DNA of 64,000 bases from Sporobolomyces roseus (lineage: Eukaryota > Basidiomycota > Microbotryomycetes > Sporidiobolales > Sporidiobolaceae). The stretch is from assembly GCA_016617785.1 (NCBI GenBank), contig JADILM010000008.1, positions 1,054,001 through 1,118,000 of the forward strand. Direction: 5' to 3'. The position numbers were made by a program, and so were the translations under genes. How positions within the stretch are numbered: position 1 is the first letter of the stretch; the number at the start of each line of letters is the position of its first letter. Shown here piece after piece: positions 1-12,620 of this stretch. The notes beneath the pieces are model-generated. The model did no database searches, had not been told where the DNA came from, and saw only the letters and a program-made list of their open reading frames with translations.

Positions 1-11
1 GACGCTCATTT

Positions 12-454
12 CTACTTCTTCGCGTTCGACGCTTTCGCTTTGGCGAGACTCGAAGCGAGAGAAGCGACGAAAGAAGTTTTTTCATCCGCCATCAACCCGT
101 TCGCTGTCGATTAAAATCTCAGTATCTCAGTCTCGCCCAGACGACGATCGAGGACTCACTCTTTGGCTGAGCCCATCCTCCTCCTTGAGCTCCCCACGCT
201 CCTCCTCCTCCTGCTCCTCCTCCTCCTCCCGATTGATTCGCGGCTTGAGGTGGTTTGTAGACTTCAGGTTTCGATTGACCTGGTCCAGCTCGATGTACTG
301 CGTCGAGTTCTGCCTGGAAAGCTATACACAGGGAGCGTTCAGTTGTGAATGAGAGAGGGAAAGGAAGGGATTCGAAAATGAACGAACCAGCTTTTAGAGA
401 ATTCGAAGCAGAAGCGCTATCGAAAGGCAATCTAGGAGTCGAGCTTCTGGACAT
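12..454 (-). CDS. Small glycine-rich protein of unknown function
   Basis: A three-exon gene on the minus strand can be built from the ATG at 454 to a TAG at 12-14, giving about 105 residues. The first intron starts with GTTCGT and ends in TATAG. The second starts with GTGAGT and ends in CGACAG. Splicing gives a serine-rich N-terminus, an amphipathic stretch reading AAFQAELDAVHRAG, a run of glycines with tryptophans (GAWGAQGGGWAQPK), and an alanine/lysine-rich C-terminal helix ending in KASNAKK. There is no signal peptide or membrane segment. I do not recognise the family and assign no function. Support comes from the consistent splice frames and protein-like composition only. It is divergent from the acyl carrier protein gene, with about 120 bp between the two start codons. 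Confidence 0.5.
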
Positions 455-576
455 GTAGGATTCTGTACAGAACCTACTCAGGTGAGTGAGAGGAAGGAGA
501 GTGAACCTTTCAACTTTTGAGAGATTCGCTCATCTTACTCTGTTCTACTCCACTCTAGACAGTACTCCAATCAACC

Positions 577-1197
577 ATGTTCCGCCTCGCTACTCGATCA
601 TTCGCTGCCCCTCTCGCCCGTCAAGCCGCCGTCACTCCCCTCCGATTCCCCGTTCAACAGCGATTCTACGCCGCTTCTTCTCTCTCTCAAGACTCGATTA
701 AGGCTCGCATTGAAGATGTACTCAAATCTTTCGAAAAGGTAGATGCTACAAAGGTATGCATAAACTCCTTCCTACTCGCTAGAGAGGACGAGAGAGTTCG
801 ATCTTTGAAACTCTCTCTTCTCAAAAAGATCAAGGATATCCGGGATGCTGACGAGCTTACTGAGTAATGTTGTAGGTTACCGCTGCTGCTGCTTTCACCA
901 ACGATCTCGGACTTGACTCGCTTGATGCTGTCGAGGTTGTCATGGCTATCGAGGGTGAGGAATTCCACTCGCTCTTCCTCTCTTCCCCTGGCTCCGAAAC
1001 TGACAGAATCGTTGTTGTGATCTACAGAGGAGTTCGCTATCGAAATCCCAGATGAGGACGCTGACCGTATCACCACCGTCGGAGAGGGTTCGTTTTCCGT
1101 CTTTCACTTTCCCTCTCCCTTCCTTCACCTTTCGCTTACCATGAAAGCGTGATGTATAGCTATCGACTACATCTCCAAGTCTCCTGAAGCTCACTAA
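577..1197 (+). CDS. ACP1: Mitochondrial acyl carrier protein
   Basis: Four exons (577-753, 876-954, 1028-1087, 1160-1197) give 117 residues. The N-terminus is rich in Arg, Ala and Phe with no acidic residues for about 35 residues, as in a mitochondrial presequence. The mature part has the ACP signature DLGLDSLDAVE; its serine is the phosphopantetheine attachment site. It is followed by EEEFAIEIPDEDAD, the acidic helix typical of the family. The protein carries growing acyl chains in mitochondrial fatty acid synthesis, which supplies the lipoic acid precursor. In fungi with complex I it is also a subunit of that complex, and it supports iron-sulfur cluster assembly. All splice junctions restore the conserved reading frame, so the model is firm. 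Confidence 0.95.
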
Positions 1198-1568
1198 ATT
1201 CGTCTTTTGCCGTACATATTTGGGGGGAAATGGAGAATTTGCGAAATCTGAGATCAAAAAAAGTGTTTCTAAAGGCATCAACGATTCGCGCGCTATTGCG
1301 AGGTGACTGAAGGAGAGCAAACAGACAGACTATCGCGATCGAAGACAGATTAGCCCTTCCGGCGCGATAGAGACTCTCGCTCGCTTCTCGCTCGAGATTC
1401 CGAACCAACGGCGGAAGAATGATGCGAAGGATGGGGTGTTGTTTCCCTTCATCCGGTATAGATCAGATAATGCTACATAAAGACTAGAAGACCCAAGAAT
1501 ATCTGGTTTGCGAGCGTGGTATGGAGAAAATGTTTGCGACTTGACGGAGAGCGAGATTTTTGATGACT

Positions 1569-2792
<1,224 letters not shown>

Positions 2793-3084
2793 GATCGAGG
2801 TAGCTTGAAGTGTAGAGGTTACGAGGTGGAGAACCGAAAGACGAATCGCGACGAAAGTCAAGACAGAGCGATTTCGTCGAAGAGAACGGCTCGACCGCCT
2901 CGCCCGCTTTGTCTATCGTTGTCTTCTCAAAGAAGATACGCTCCCGTCGTTCACCGCATTCCGTCCGTGATGCAGCCGGACTCTCGGCGTCGCAGGATCG
3001 ACGAAACAAAGTAAGGGAAAGTAAAGCTAGGAATTGTAATGTCAGAACAACAAGGGGAGAAAAGCTACGACGAAAGCGACATGA

Positions 3085-3978
<894 letters not shown>

Positions 3979-3997
3979 GGTTTGGGAGTGATTCTGG

Positions 3998-4092
3998 CTG
4001 TAAAATGAATGGAAGAGGTCAGCGTTGGTGGCGCCGGAAGATCGAGATCAGGAGGCTGTGTTCGGAAGAGGGGTTTGAATTGAGAGACTCAC
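3998..4092 (-). other. Candidate 5' UTR intron of polyubiquitin
   Basis: On the minus strand, CACTCAC is followed by GTGAGTCTCTC, and TTTTACAG lies 19 nt before the ATG, giving a 95-nt intron in the leader. A branch-like CTGACC is present inside. A leader intron is common in polyubiquitin genes. Confidence 0.6.
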
Positions 4093-5392
4093 GTGAGTGG
4101 TAGTGGAGTAGGTGTGGTAGTTCTCGGGCTAGATGAGAGAGAAAAAGTGAAGAAGTGGAAGGAAGGAGGAGAAGAAGGAAGAGGAAGGGTCAAAGGCTAG
4201 GGACGCTGACGAATCCAAATTTTGATAGGTGATCGACAAACCTAATCTTCGCCTATCGAATCCGGGGTTACCTCTTCGCAAAGAGACCGCCTAAAAGTTG
4301 CACGTTCGTACAAAACGGAACGACTCGAGTCGACGCGGAAAATGAGAAGTGTCGAAAAAGAAACCGGCGAATTTCGCAAGACCCTCGCAATCAGCTACGT
4401 TTCGAAGGATGTGTGCCACTGGCGTGTTCGGCAAGCGTTGCCCTCTCTCTGATCTTTTGGGCTAGCTCGAGATTGGCTCACTGGAGAGAAGATCAGTACC
4501 GGGGTCGGAGGAAGGGACAGCTTTTCGAATTTTGCGAAGACGTTCGACGGCATTCGACGACGCCGCGCTGGCAAGAGATACGGCGAATACCTGATTGTCG
4601 TCTCCTTCTACGCTCTCTAAGACTCTCGAGGCAAGCGCTTCATAGAAACAGAGGTGTGTTCAACCGTCAATAAGCAAAGAAGAGAAACGCCTGTAGCCTG
4701 CCCTTTGCTTATTTAGCCTCTCATGTGCAGAGGACCGGTGTCAGGATAGAAAATCACTCCAATGTCCATCCCTGATGAAAGACCAGGCAGTTCATAGCAG
4801 GAGTGAAGAGAAGCTCGCACCGAGAAAGATCGGATATAGAAACAGCTTGACTTCTCTGAAGCTTTTCCTCTGTGTAGCTGTGATCTTGATTCGACTGTCG
4901 CTGCAGGAGAGAGACAGGGAACGATCAGAGCCAGCAACTTCTTGTGGCTTAACGAGAGATATCGAGCGTTTGCCTTTCAGAGATTCCGCCGAAGTTTGAC
5001 CCTCCGTTCACGGACCAGACTGGATTAATCAGCACTGACCGCATCTCTCGTAGACACTGTACCGTCGTACTTAGACGAGCGACTGAAGCCGCTACTCGCG
5101 CTCAAGCTCTTTTCTCGAACGAGTGAAGCAGAACAGACTCTCGAAACACGATCTAATTTCGCGCTTTCTGTCTCTCAGCCCGATAGATGCGGATTTAAAC
5201 AAGTTTGAGATTTCCTTGGGTACAGATAGGTACAGCAAACGACAAACGAAACGAAACGAAAAGTATGAAAATCAGGGAACTGGTACAAAAATCAGACGGC
5301 GAGCAATCCTTTCACTTTCCGAGCGAGACAGACACCTCCTCCGAGCCCTCTGAGCCTCCCCTGCTCCTGTTCGAGAACGTATGAGAGTGACT
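4093..5392. other. Intergenic region between GPH1 and polyubiquitin
   Basis: This 1.3-kb stretch contains the polyubiquitin promoter and the 3' flank of GPH1. Open frames are short and none shows a recognisable domain. A minus-strand stretch from about 5050 to 4713 can be read with an intron (GTTAAG to CTGCAG) into about 90 residues ending in DIGVIFYPDTGPLHMRG, but the evidence is too weak to call a gene. I see no tRNA-like B box. Confidence 0.5.
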
Positions 5393-8300
5393 TTAGTCAG
5401 ATGAAGGGATTTTGGTAGGTTCGATGTTCCAAATTTCTGTCGAATCAACAAGAGATCAGTCACCGTTCCGCAGGGGGCAGTAGAAGTTGCGCGCTCACCG
5501 TCGGCGTATTGCATGACGGAACGATCGGAAGAGAAGAAACCCATTTTCGAAGTGGTTCGAACTGTGAAGCGAGTTTGAGCTAGTCAGCATCAAAGTTCAG
5601 CTTCGACGAGAGGGGATGACGACGTACTGCTCATCTCGGTCCATCGTTCTTGATCGACGAATGCTTCGTCGACCATCTTTTGAGCAGAAAGATACGAAAG
5701 GAAGTCGTCGCTGACGAGGTCTATCGTCGAGGGAGGCACTCATCAGCTTGTCGTCTCGGTACATGAAGGGTAGATTCAACATACAGTGATCCTTTCCTTC
5801 GAAGATGTCGCGAATCAAAGGTTCGAAAGGACCGTAATCTCCGAGTTTCCCAGAACGAATGAAGTCAATCGCTTCCATGAGTTCGGGAGGGTACTGAGCA
5901 TCTCCGTATTGGTGAATCTTCCTCCTCTCCTCGACTTCGTGAGCGAGGTAGCCAAAGGTGAAGACTGGAAGCGAGGGGAAGGACGAGATCAAAGTCGGAG
6001 AAATCAGTGACTTTTCGAGTTTGAGGGAACGAACGATAACGACGACTCACTGTTGTCCTCTCCGCCATGTTCCATGATCTCGACGTTTGCTCCATCGACT
6101 GTACCGAGAAGAATGCCTCCAGACAAGCAGAATTTCATGTTTGACTGTCAGAATCGAGGAAGAAGTCAGTCTTCGGCTCGATTCTCACCTTCAGAGGATG
6201 ACTGTACTCACAGTTCCCGAAGCTTCCGTTCCGGCAGTAGAGATGTGTTCAGAGATGTCTGAAGCAGGTACGAGAATTTCGGCTAAAGAGACGGAATAAT
6301 CGGGAATGAATACGACCTGGAGGAGATCAGCCGTGTCGGGATCGGCATTGATGTAGGTACCGACAGCGTTGATCAATCGGATTGTAGCCTTGGCGATGTA
6401 GTATCCTGGTGCAGATTTTCCGGCGAAAACGGAGAGACGAGGTACGACGCGAGCACGATCAGAAGGCGAAAGCTGTTGGAGAAGTCGGAGGTGACGGAGA
6501 AGGCAGCGGAGTAAGTGGCGGAGTAGGTGGCGGAGTGGGTGGCGGTTTCGAGGAAGCAAGGAGAGAATGAGCTCTGACAAAAACAGAAAAAGCCGACTGC
6601 TCTCACCTTTTTCAACTCGATGTAACGGAAGATGACACCGAGGATGTTCATGTATTGTCGCTTGTACTGATGGATACGCTTGATCTGAATGTCGACGAGA
6701 GCCTTGCGATTGGGAGTGATTCCGAGGTTGTCTTGGATGTAGTCAAAAAGTCGACGCTTGTTCTCTTGCTTGATGTCCCTCCATTTCTGACGGAAAGCTT
6801 GGTCCTTGACGAAGTTCTCGAGACCTTCGAGTTTGGTGAGATCGGTCAACCAGTCTTCAGACTTGAGAGAATCGGTAATGAGTCGAGCGAGAGAAGGGTT
6901 GGCTTGGAGTAACCAACGGCGGGGCGTGATCCCGTTGGTGACGTTACCAAACCTTGAGCGTCCGAAGAACTCGACAAAGTCGGGGAAAAGATCTTTTTGG
7001 ACCAATTTTGAGTGCAAAACTGCTACACCGTTGGTTCGGTGACTCCCGATGACTGCTAGGTTTGCCATACGAACATGCTGAGGGTATCCCTCCTCGATAA
7101 GACTCATTCGAGCGAGTTTGCCGAAGTCTTTCGGGTATTTCTGTCGAACGGACTCGAGGAAGATAGCGTTCTGTTCATCGACTTGCACGAATGCCTACGT
7201 CAGCTCGTCCACGAGAGGAGAGATGGAAGGAGCGGAATGGAACTGACGATGTCGAAGATGATCTGCATGTGTCGAGGGAGGAGATGGGTGAGAAGAGGAA
7301 CGCTCCATTTCTCGAGCGCTTCGACCATGACGGTGCTGCGGAAGCGAAAGAACGCTGGGTCAGTGAATATGACTCTCACATGGGGAGGATAGAGGCGTGA
7401 AGAGGTAAGGAAGCATCTAAAAGAGGAGGAAGCGATAAAGAGGGCAACAATTGAGCTCACTGATTCGTGTATCCAAAAGTCTTGACAACGATCTCCCACG
7501 CCTTTGACCATTCCTGTCCCTCTTCGTCGACGAGAATACGCTGAAGTTCGACGATAGCGAGAGTAGGATGAGTGTCGTTGAGTTGAATCGCCGTGTAGTC
7601 GGAGAATTCGGACCAAGGTTTCTGAAGCTTCCTAAATCGACGGCAGATATCGCTCAAGGATGCTGCAGTCCAGAAGTACTGCTGTTTCAATCGCAGTTTC
7701 TTTCCTTCGTCGGTATTGTCGTTGGGGTACAGGACTCGAGTGATCTGGAATCAAGTCACGTGAGCAAGTCTTCCGAGCGACTAAAATGAAACCAATCGAG
7801 TCGACATACCGTTTCAGCAGCCTCTGCAGCTCGAACAGAGGCTTCATAGTCTCCTGCGTTGAAACTGGCGAGATCGAACGAAACGGTGGGCTTGGCTTGC
7901 CAGAGTCGTAAATTGTTGGTCGTTGTAGTCTTGAATCCAGGGATAGGAACATCTAGAAGAGAGAAGCGGGGAGAAAAAGTCTGAGTCAGCGAAGGAGAAC
8001 AACGAGCATGCGAGAAAAAATCGAAGATTTGACGGGACGAGAGTGCTCACCGTAAGGGACAGCGAGAACATTGATACCTCCTTCCCATGTACCAGGACCA
8101 GTTCCGTTTGCTCCACGAGTAGCGGTACCCTCAAATTTGATTTCAATAGCATCATCCAAACGAGGAATCTCCCATGGCTAGTACATCGTGAAAGAGTGTC
8201 AATTCAGGGGAAACAGCGAAGGCGAGCTCAGTACGCACGTTCGCGGTATCGAGCCAAGGGTCGGGAACTGTTGAGACGACGTCAGCCTTACGGTACACGA

Positions 8301-9502
8301 AGAAGTGCAAGAATCAAGCTCACCTTCAACCTGATTGCCGCCCTCGTCGATTACTTGTTTGAAAATACCGTATTGGTAGCGAAGAGAGTAACCCCAGACG
8401 GGTAGATTACAGCTACTTGCCGAATCCAAATAGCACGCCGCCTGTGTCCAGAGAGTCCATCAGCTAGATCCCAAACTCACGAGAAGAGAGGATTTACGAG
8501 TCGTCCCAAACCTCCATTTCCCAATCCCATGTCTCGCTCGGAGTCGATAAGGTCTTCTAACGGGAAGCCAAGCTTGTGAGAAGCATCTTCGTAAGGTTTC
8601 TTGACGTCAAGATTGAGCAAAGCATTGTCGAGTTGTCTGCCGACGAGGAATTCGAAAGAGAGGTAGTAGGCTCGTTTGACTTTCTGTTGAGTGTGGTGCA
8701 ATTGTGTATCGTTCCAATTCTTGAGAAGACGGTCTCGAGTGCTCAAAGCAACAGCTTGGAAGACAGCTGTCTCGTCGACATTCCACGATTGACGAGCGAG
8801 GGAAGAAGCGAGAATTCCGACGACGCTGTGGATCAGGCGAGTCAGCGTCACTTCAACAGCGTCCTCAAGGGTACTGTCCCGTCAGTGAAGTCGAAAGGCT
8901 CGATCGAACGTCGCGGTGAAGTCGAAACGCTCGCTCGAACAGCTCGAAAACTCACTTTGAAGCGATCGTTTCAGCATCTTTGTCGAAACGTTTGTCGTTC
9001 TTGGCCAAAGCTTCTTTCCACGTCTTTGCATCACCAGGGTAGATCTACCGACGTCGTTCGGATTGTCAGCCTTCGAAAGCGATCGCGAAACCGCGAGCAA
9101 AATCTGCGAAGAGTGAGAAAAAACGGCAAAGTACGCACCTCCTTCAAAGTTTTCTGACCCTCTTCGGGAATGAATCCTATGTCGATTCACGCTCAATCAG
9201 GCTCTGTAGCAGACGAAAAAGAGAGATGACGGGCGAACCGGTTGCAGTTCGCTGTTTTTGGAGAAAAGGACGGTCAGCTCTCTCTCGACGTGTTTCTAGA
9301 GCAGGAATGTAGCCTACCTTGTGTAGACGAGGTCTCTGAGCTTCGAAAGGGTTCACGGTGTGCTAACAACGACTCGCCAGAGTCAGCTTTCGTCCCCCCA
9401 CCTTTAAAACTCGAAAGCGGAGAAAGAGTTGAGGAAAGAGAGGAGAAGAGCGTGACTTACCGATGCTGTAGGTGTCGTCGTCCCTGAAGCTGAAGGAGCC
9501 AT
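5393..9502 (-). CDS. GPH1: Glycogen phosphorylase
   Basis: A many-exon gene for a full-length glycogen phosphorylase (GT35 family), which releases glucose-1-phosphate from glycogen in the cytosol. The start is the ATG at 9502 ([14 protein letters not shown], a short first exon); the stop is TAA at 5393-5395. Recognisable blocks in order are [78 protein letters not shown] sequence, [23 protein letters not shown] and [11 protein letters not shown]. These are followed across an intron by [10 protein letters not shown], whose lysine binds pyridoxal phosphate. The C-terminus ends in [16 protein letters not shown]. One intron near 6472-6610 is longer than usual and carries a short tandem repeat. 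The regulatory N-terminus is short, as in fungal enzymes. Confidence 0.95.
6504..6545. repeat. 12-bp tandem repeat inside a GPH1 intron
   Basis: Three to four imperfect copies of ggcggagtaggt lie in a row in an intron of GPH1, between the exon ending in YIELKK and the exon starting [10 protein letters not shown]. The array is short and shows no coding role. Confidence 0.6.
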
Positions 9503-9818
9503 CTTAGTCGTTTCGAAAGACGATGTGTTGGAGGAGGAGGGAAAGAACGAAGTTTGATGGATTTCCCCTCTTCGCATCGTCGCATCCGACTCAATTTGAG
9601 AGCTCCAGTCTTTTAATCGATTAAAAAGGTTTCATTTCGATCCAATCTTCATCGCTGATTGTATCGCTGAGTCATAGCGAGCCCGACAAACTTCGACGGT
9701 CTTCTCTCTCCTTCGCATCGTTTTCGTTCATGAGTGGGTGACAAACTACTTCTACTGAATTTGCAGTGGGAACGACAGAAAGGGAAAATTACAGGTGATA
9801 TAGTATATGTTCAGATCA

Positions 9819-12229
9819 TCACAGCTTGGCCTTGACCTCTCCTCCTTCAGCAGCCATTCCTTTTTCGACGACTTCTCGAACGTCGTTGCAAGCTTCTTCG
9901 ATGTAGTGTCGGAACGCTTGCACATTGTTGTTGGGTCCTCGGTTCATCGAAGTAATGATGAAGCGTAGAGTGCGGTTGTTGACCGAGTAAGAGAGTCCGT
10001 AACCTTCATCGACGACTATTACAAGAGACTGGAGGTCAGCAGAGAAGCGACGCAAGAACTCATGCACGCAGCTGCTTACCTTCACCGTAGCCCCATCCAT
10101 CAAAGTATTCACTCGAGAGTTGCGAAGTTGACAGAACCCAGTTACTCGATTCAGCGAAAGTCTTGTCCTTGTAGATTGCTGGTAACTCTTCACCGTCCTT
10201 GAGGAGTTTCTTGAGACCTGTCAGAGAGTTAGAGATTTGTCAGTTGTGAGAATTGTCCCCCAGAACAAGAGTAAACGTACCAAAGAGATGACGATCGACA
10301 CCTCGTCCATCAGCAGCTTCTCCAGCAAGTTTGATGTGTCTCGCGGCAGCTTTTCGGAACAGTTCGAGTCGTTCAAGGTTACTTCGGCTCGAATCCTCCA
10401 TACTCTTGTACCAAGCGAGTGCCTCGTTCGTCGTACTCCTGATAACTTCAGTTCGTCCCAACCTGTACTTCCTCGTTTGAGCACTCTCGTAAGTTGGCGC
10501 AACCTTGCCCTCCATCTTGTAGTAAGCGAGTCCCATCACGAGTTGTGCGTAAGAATCGGGAGAAGTCTTGTAAGTCTTGATCGTGTCCTTTCCGTAACCA
10601 GCGAATTCGAGAACTGCGAGATCGTGTTTCGCCATAGTTTCGTCGTGAGCCTTGATCGAGTCTTTGATGGCAGTGACAGCAGAGGAAGGGAGGTCGAAGG
10701 TGATGGGAGTGACTTTGGGAAGGGAGGAAGCGGAGCGAGTCGAAGCACCGAGGTCGATCTTGCCCATGTCGAGTGATCGACAGAGCCAGTCGTTGAGTCG
10801 AGAAGTAGGGGTACCGTCCATGCAGCTGTGCTCCCCGTTGAATCCAGATTTACCGTTCTCGAAAACGACGACTGTCGAGAGACAAACGAGATTAGCGATC
10901 TCAAAGCGAGGGAAAAGAGAGATAGGAATCTTACGCTGATGTTTATCAAACCATCTGTCCTTTCCGTCTCCAACCCAAAGTCCGCGAGCCTTCTCTTCCC
11001 TCGTCACTGGGCTAGTCGAGTCGAGAGAAACGATGATGATAGCTGATTCAATTCGTTCGAGACTTTTCAGGTTTTTCGAGTCGTGAGAGACGATTTGTTC
11101 TCGGGCCTGAAGAGCAAGTTCTGATTAGCTCATGCGCTCTTGCTACTGTTAAATCGACGCTCACCTTTGTCCACACATCACGATCAGCAGCAGTAAGAGC
11201 TCCTAGAGGGTTCGAATCAGCTTCGCTGCCAGCAATTTCGACAACTTGCTTGAAAAGACTGAGAACACGATCTTTTCGTCAGCTCTCTGTTTGCATACAA
11301 CTGAGTAGTATGAGGAAACTCACGTCTCTAACTCCTTCTCGCTGAGCCATTCTCCCTTTTCATCAACTACAGGTACTTCGTAAAACTTGTTCTTTCGTAC
11401 AACGACGACGTGGTTGTGGGCATTCGGGTCGTAGATCTTGGCGGTATCGGAAGGAGCGGTGGGTAATCGAGTAGCGTTGAAGAGGTATTTGTAGGAAGCC
11501 ATACAGAGAGGAGTTTTGCGAGCCATTTCGGGTTCGAGTTGTTGACTGTGAGAGATCTTGATCCTATCAGTTCTGCGTCATGAGCTGACTTAAGAGGTTC
11601 ACTCACGTAATAGTGAGTCGGCGGAAGAAGAGAAGAGCTCGAGTGAGAGCAGCTGCGCGAGCAGGACCACTTCGTCGAGATTTATCGTCCTTGTGACTGT
11701 AGAAATAGTTGACACCTGACATTCTCGAGCTCATTAGTACATTGCAATCGAGTATTAGGAAGAGTAGTGCGCTCACCTGGTACGATTGGACCTCTCCATC
11801 CAAAGTAAGCTGTTTCATTCCACCATTCCGAAAGCCAGCTGTCTCTTCCCTCGGCCCTCTTCAAGAGACGATCTTGTAGTTCTTTAACGAGGGGAGACTC
11901 GACGAATTCCTTGACTGCATTCTCAGATGCGGACCAACTCGGGAGTGGGGAAGTATTGGAGGAGGTGGGCTCTTGAGGAGTGTGGTAAGGACGAATAGAA
12001 GTGAGGTAACGTTGAGCAGTCTCCTCTAGTGTAGGTACAGGAAGGTGAGGCAAGCTTGATTCGTGTCGAACTGGTTTGAGATACAAGAACGTCAGTGAGA
12101 AAAAAGCCCGAGGAGAAGACATGAAGACTCACGCATAGGGCCTACTTCAGATGATTGAGTAGATCGGGTTGAAGACATTGTACGCGAGAGCTTTGCCGTT
12201 TGAACTGCAAGTCGGCGAGTAGAGAGCAT
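9819..12229 (-). CDS. CAT2: Carnitine O-acetyltransferase, dual mitochondrial/peroxisomal
   Basis: A multi-exon carnitine acyltransferase that moves acetyl groups between CoA and carnitine so that acetyl units can cross organelle membranes. The N-terminal part has SLPHLPVPTLEETAQRYL, as in the family. The catalytic His lies in NGEHSCMDGTP, and the CoA/carnitine region includes GGYGLSYSV-type sequence near VDEGYGLSYSVNN. The start at 12229 gives MLSTRRLAVQTAKLSRTM, a basic mitochondrial presequence. An in-frame second ATG at 12178 would remove it. The protein ends in AKL, a peroxisomal PTS1 tripeptide. This layout is the same as in S. cerevisiae CAT2, where alternative starts direct one gene product to both organelles. 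The stop is TGA at 9819-9821. Confidence 0.93.
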
Positions 12230-12620
12230 GAAGCGGTTGGGAGCAAAAGAGAGAAAACTTGTTGGAGTGAGAAAGCAAATTTCCATTGAGAGGAGACCGG
12301 TGATTTCGGCTTCATTCTGACCTCGTCTTACCCGGACTGCACCCCTATTCCTTCCAATCTATCATCTCTCGGATCCTCCCTCTGACGTTCGATCAATAGC
12401 CGAGCAAGTCAGAGTGAGAGATGAGCGACAAAAGCAGCTCGACAAAAAAAAGTCGTCGATCTTTTTCTTGCGACGGAGAATCTCGTCCAAACTCTCCTCC
12501 CCCGAGAGCTAGACTGTTCATGTAATCCGCCGAGACGAGAAGAGTTGCAAGGGATAAGAAAGCCTACAGACCAAGTGTACAGCAACAGAAAGGAAACGGA
12601 AATCGTCTAATCGGAGAGTC

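Noticed and set aside
163..348. Leucine-rich plus-strand frame
   Set aside because: It is antisense to the glycine-rich exon and arises from its GGA repeats; no ATG-based gene features.
4713..5050. Minus-strand peptide ending in DIGVIFYPDTGPLHMRG
   Set aside because: Only a weak splice model supports it; no recognised family and no confident start.
4413..5353. Several plus-strand frames in the gap upstream of polyubiquitin
   Set aside because: Arg/Ser-rich composition without domains or convincing splice structure.
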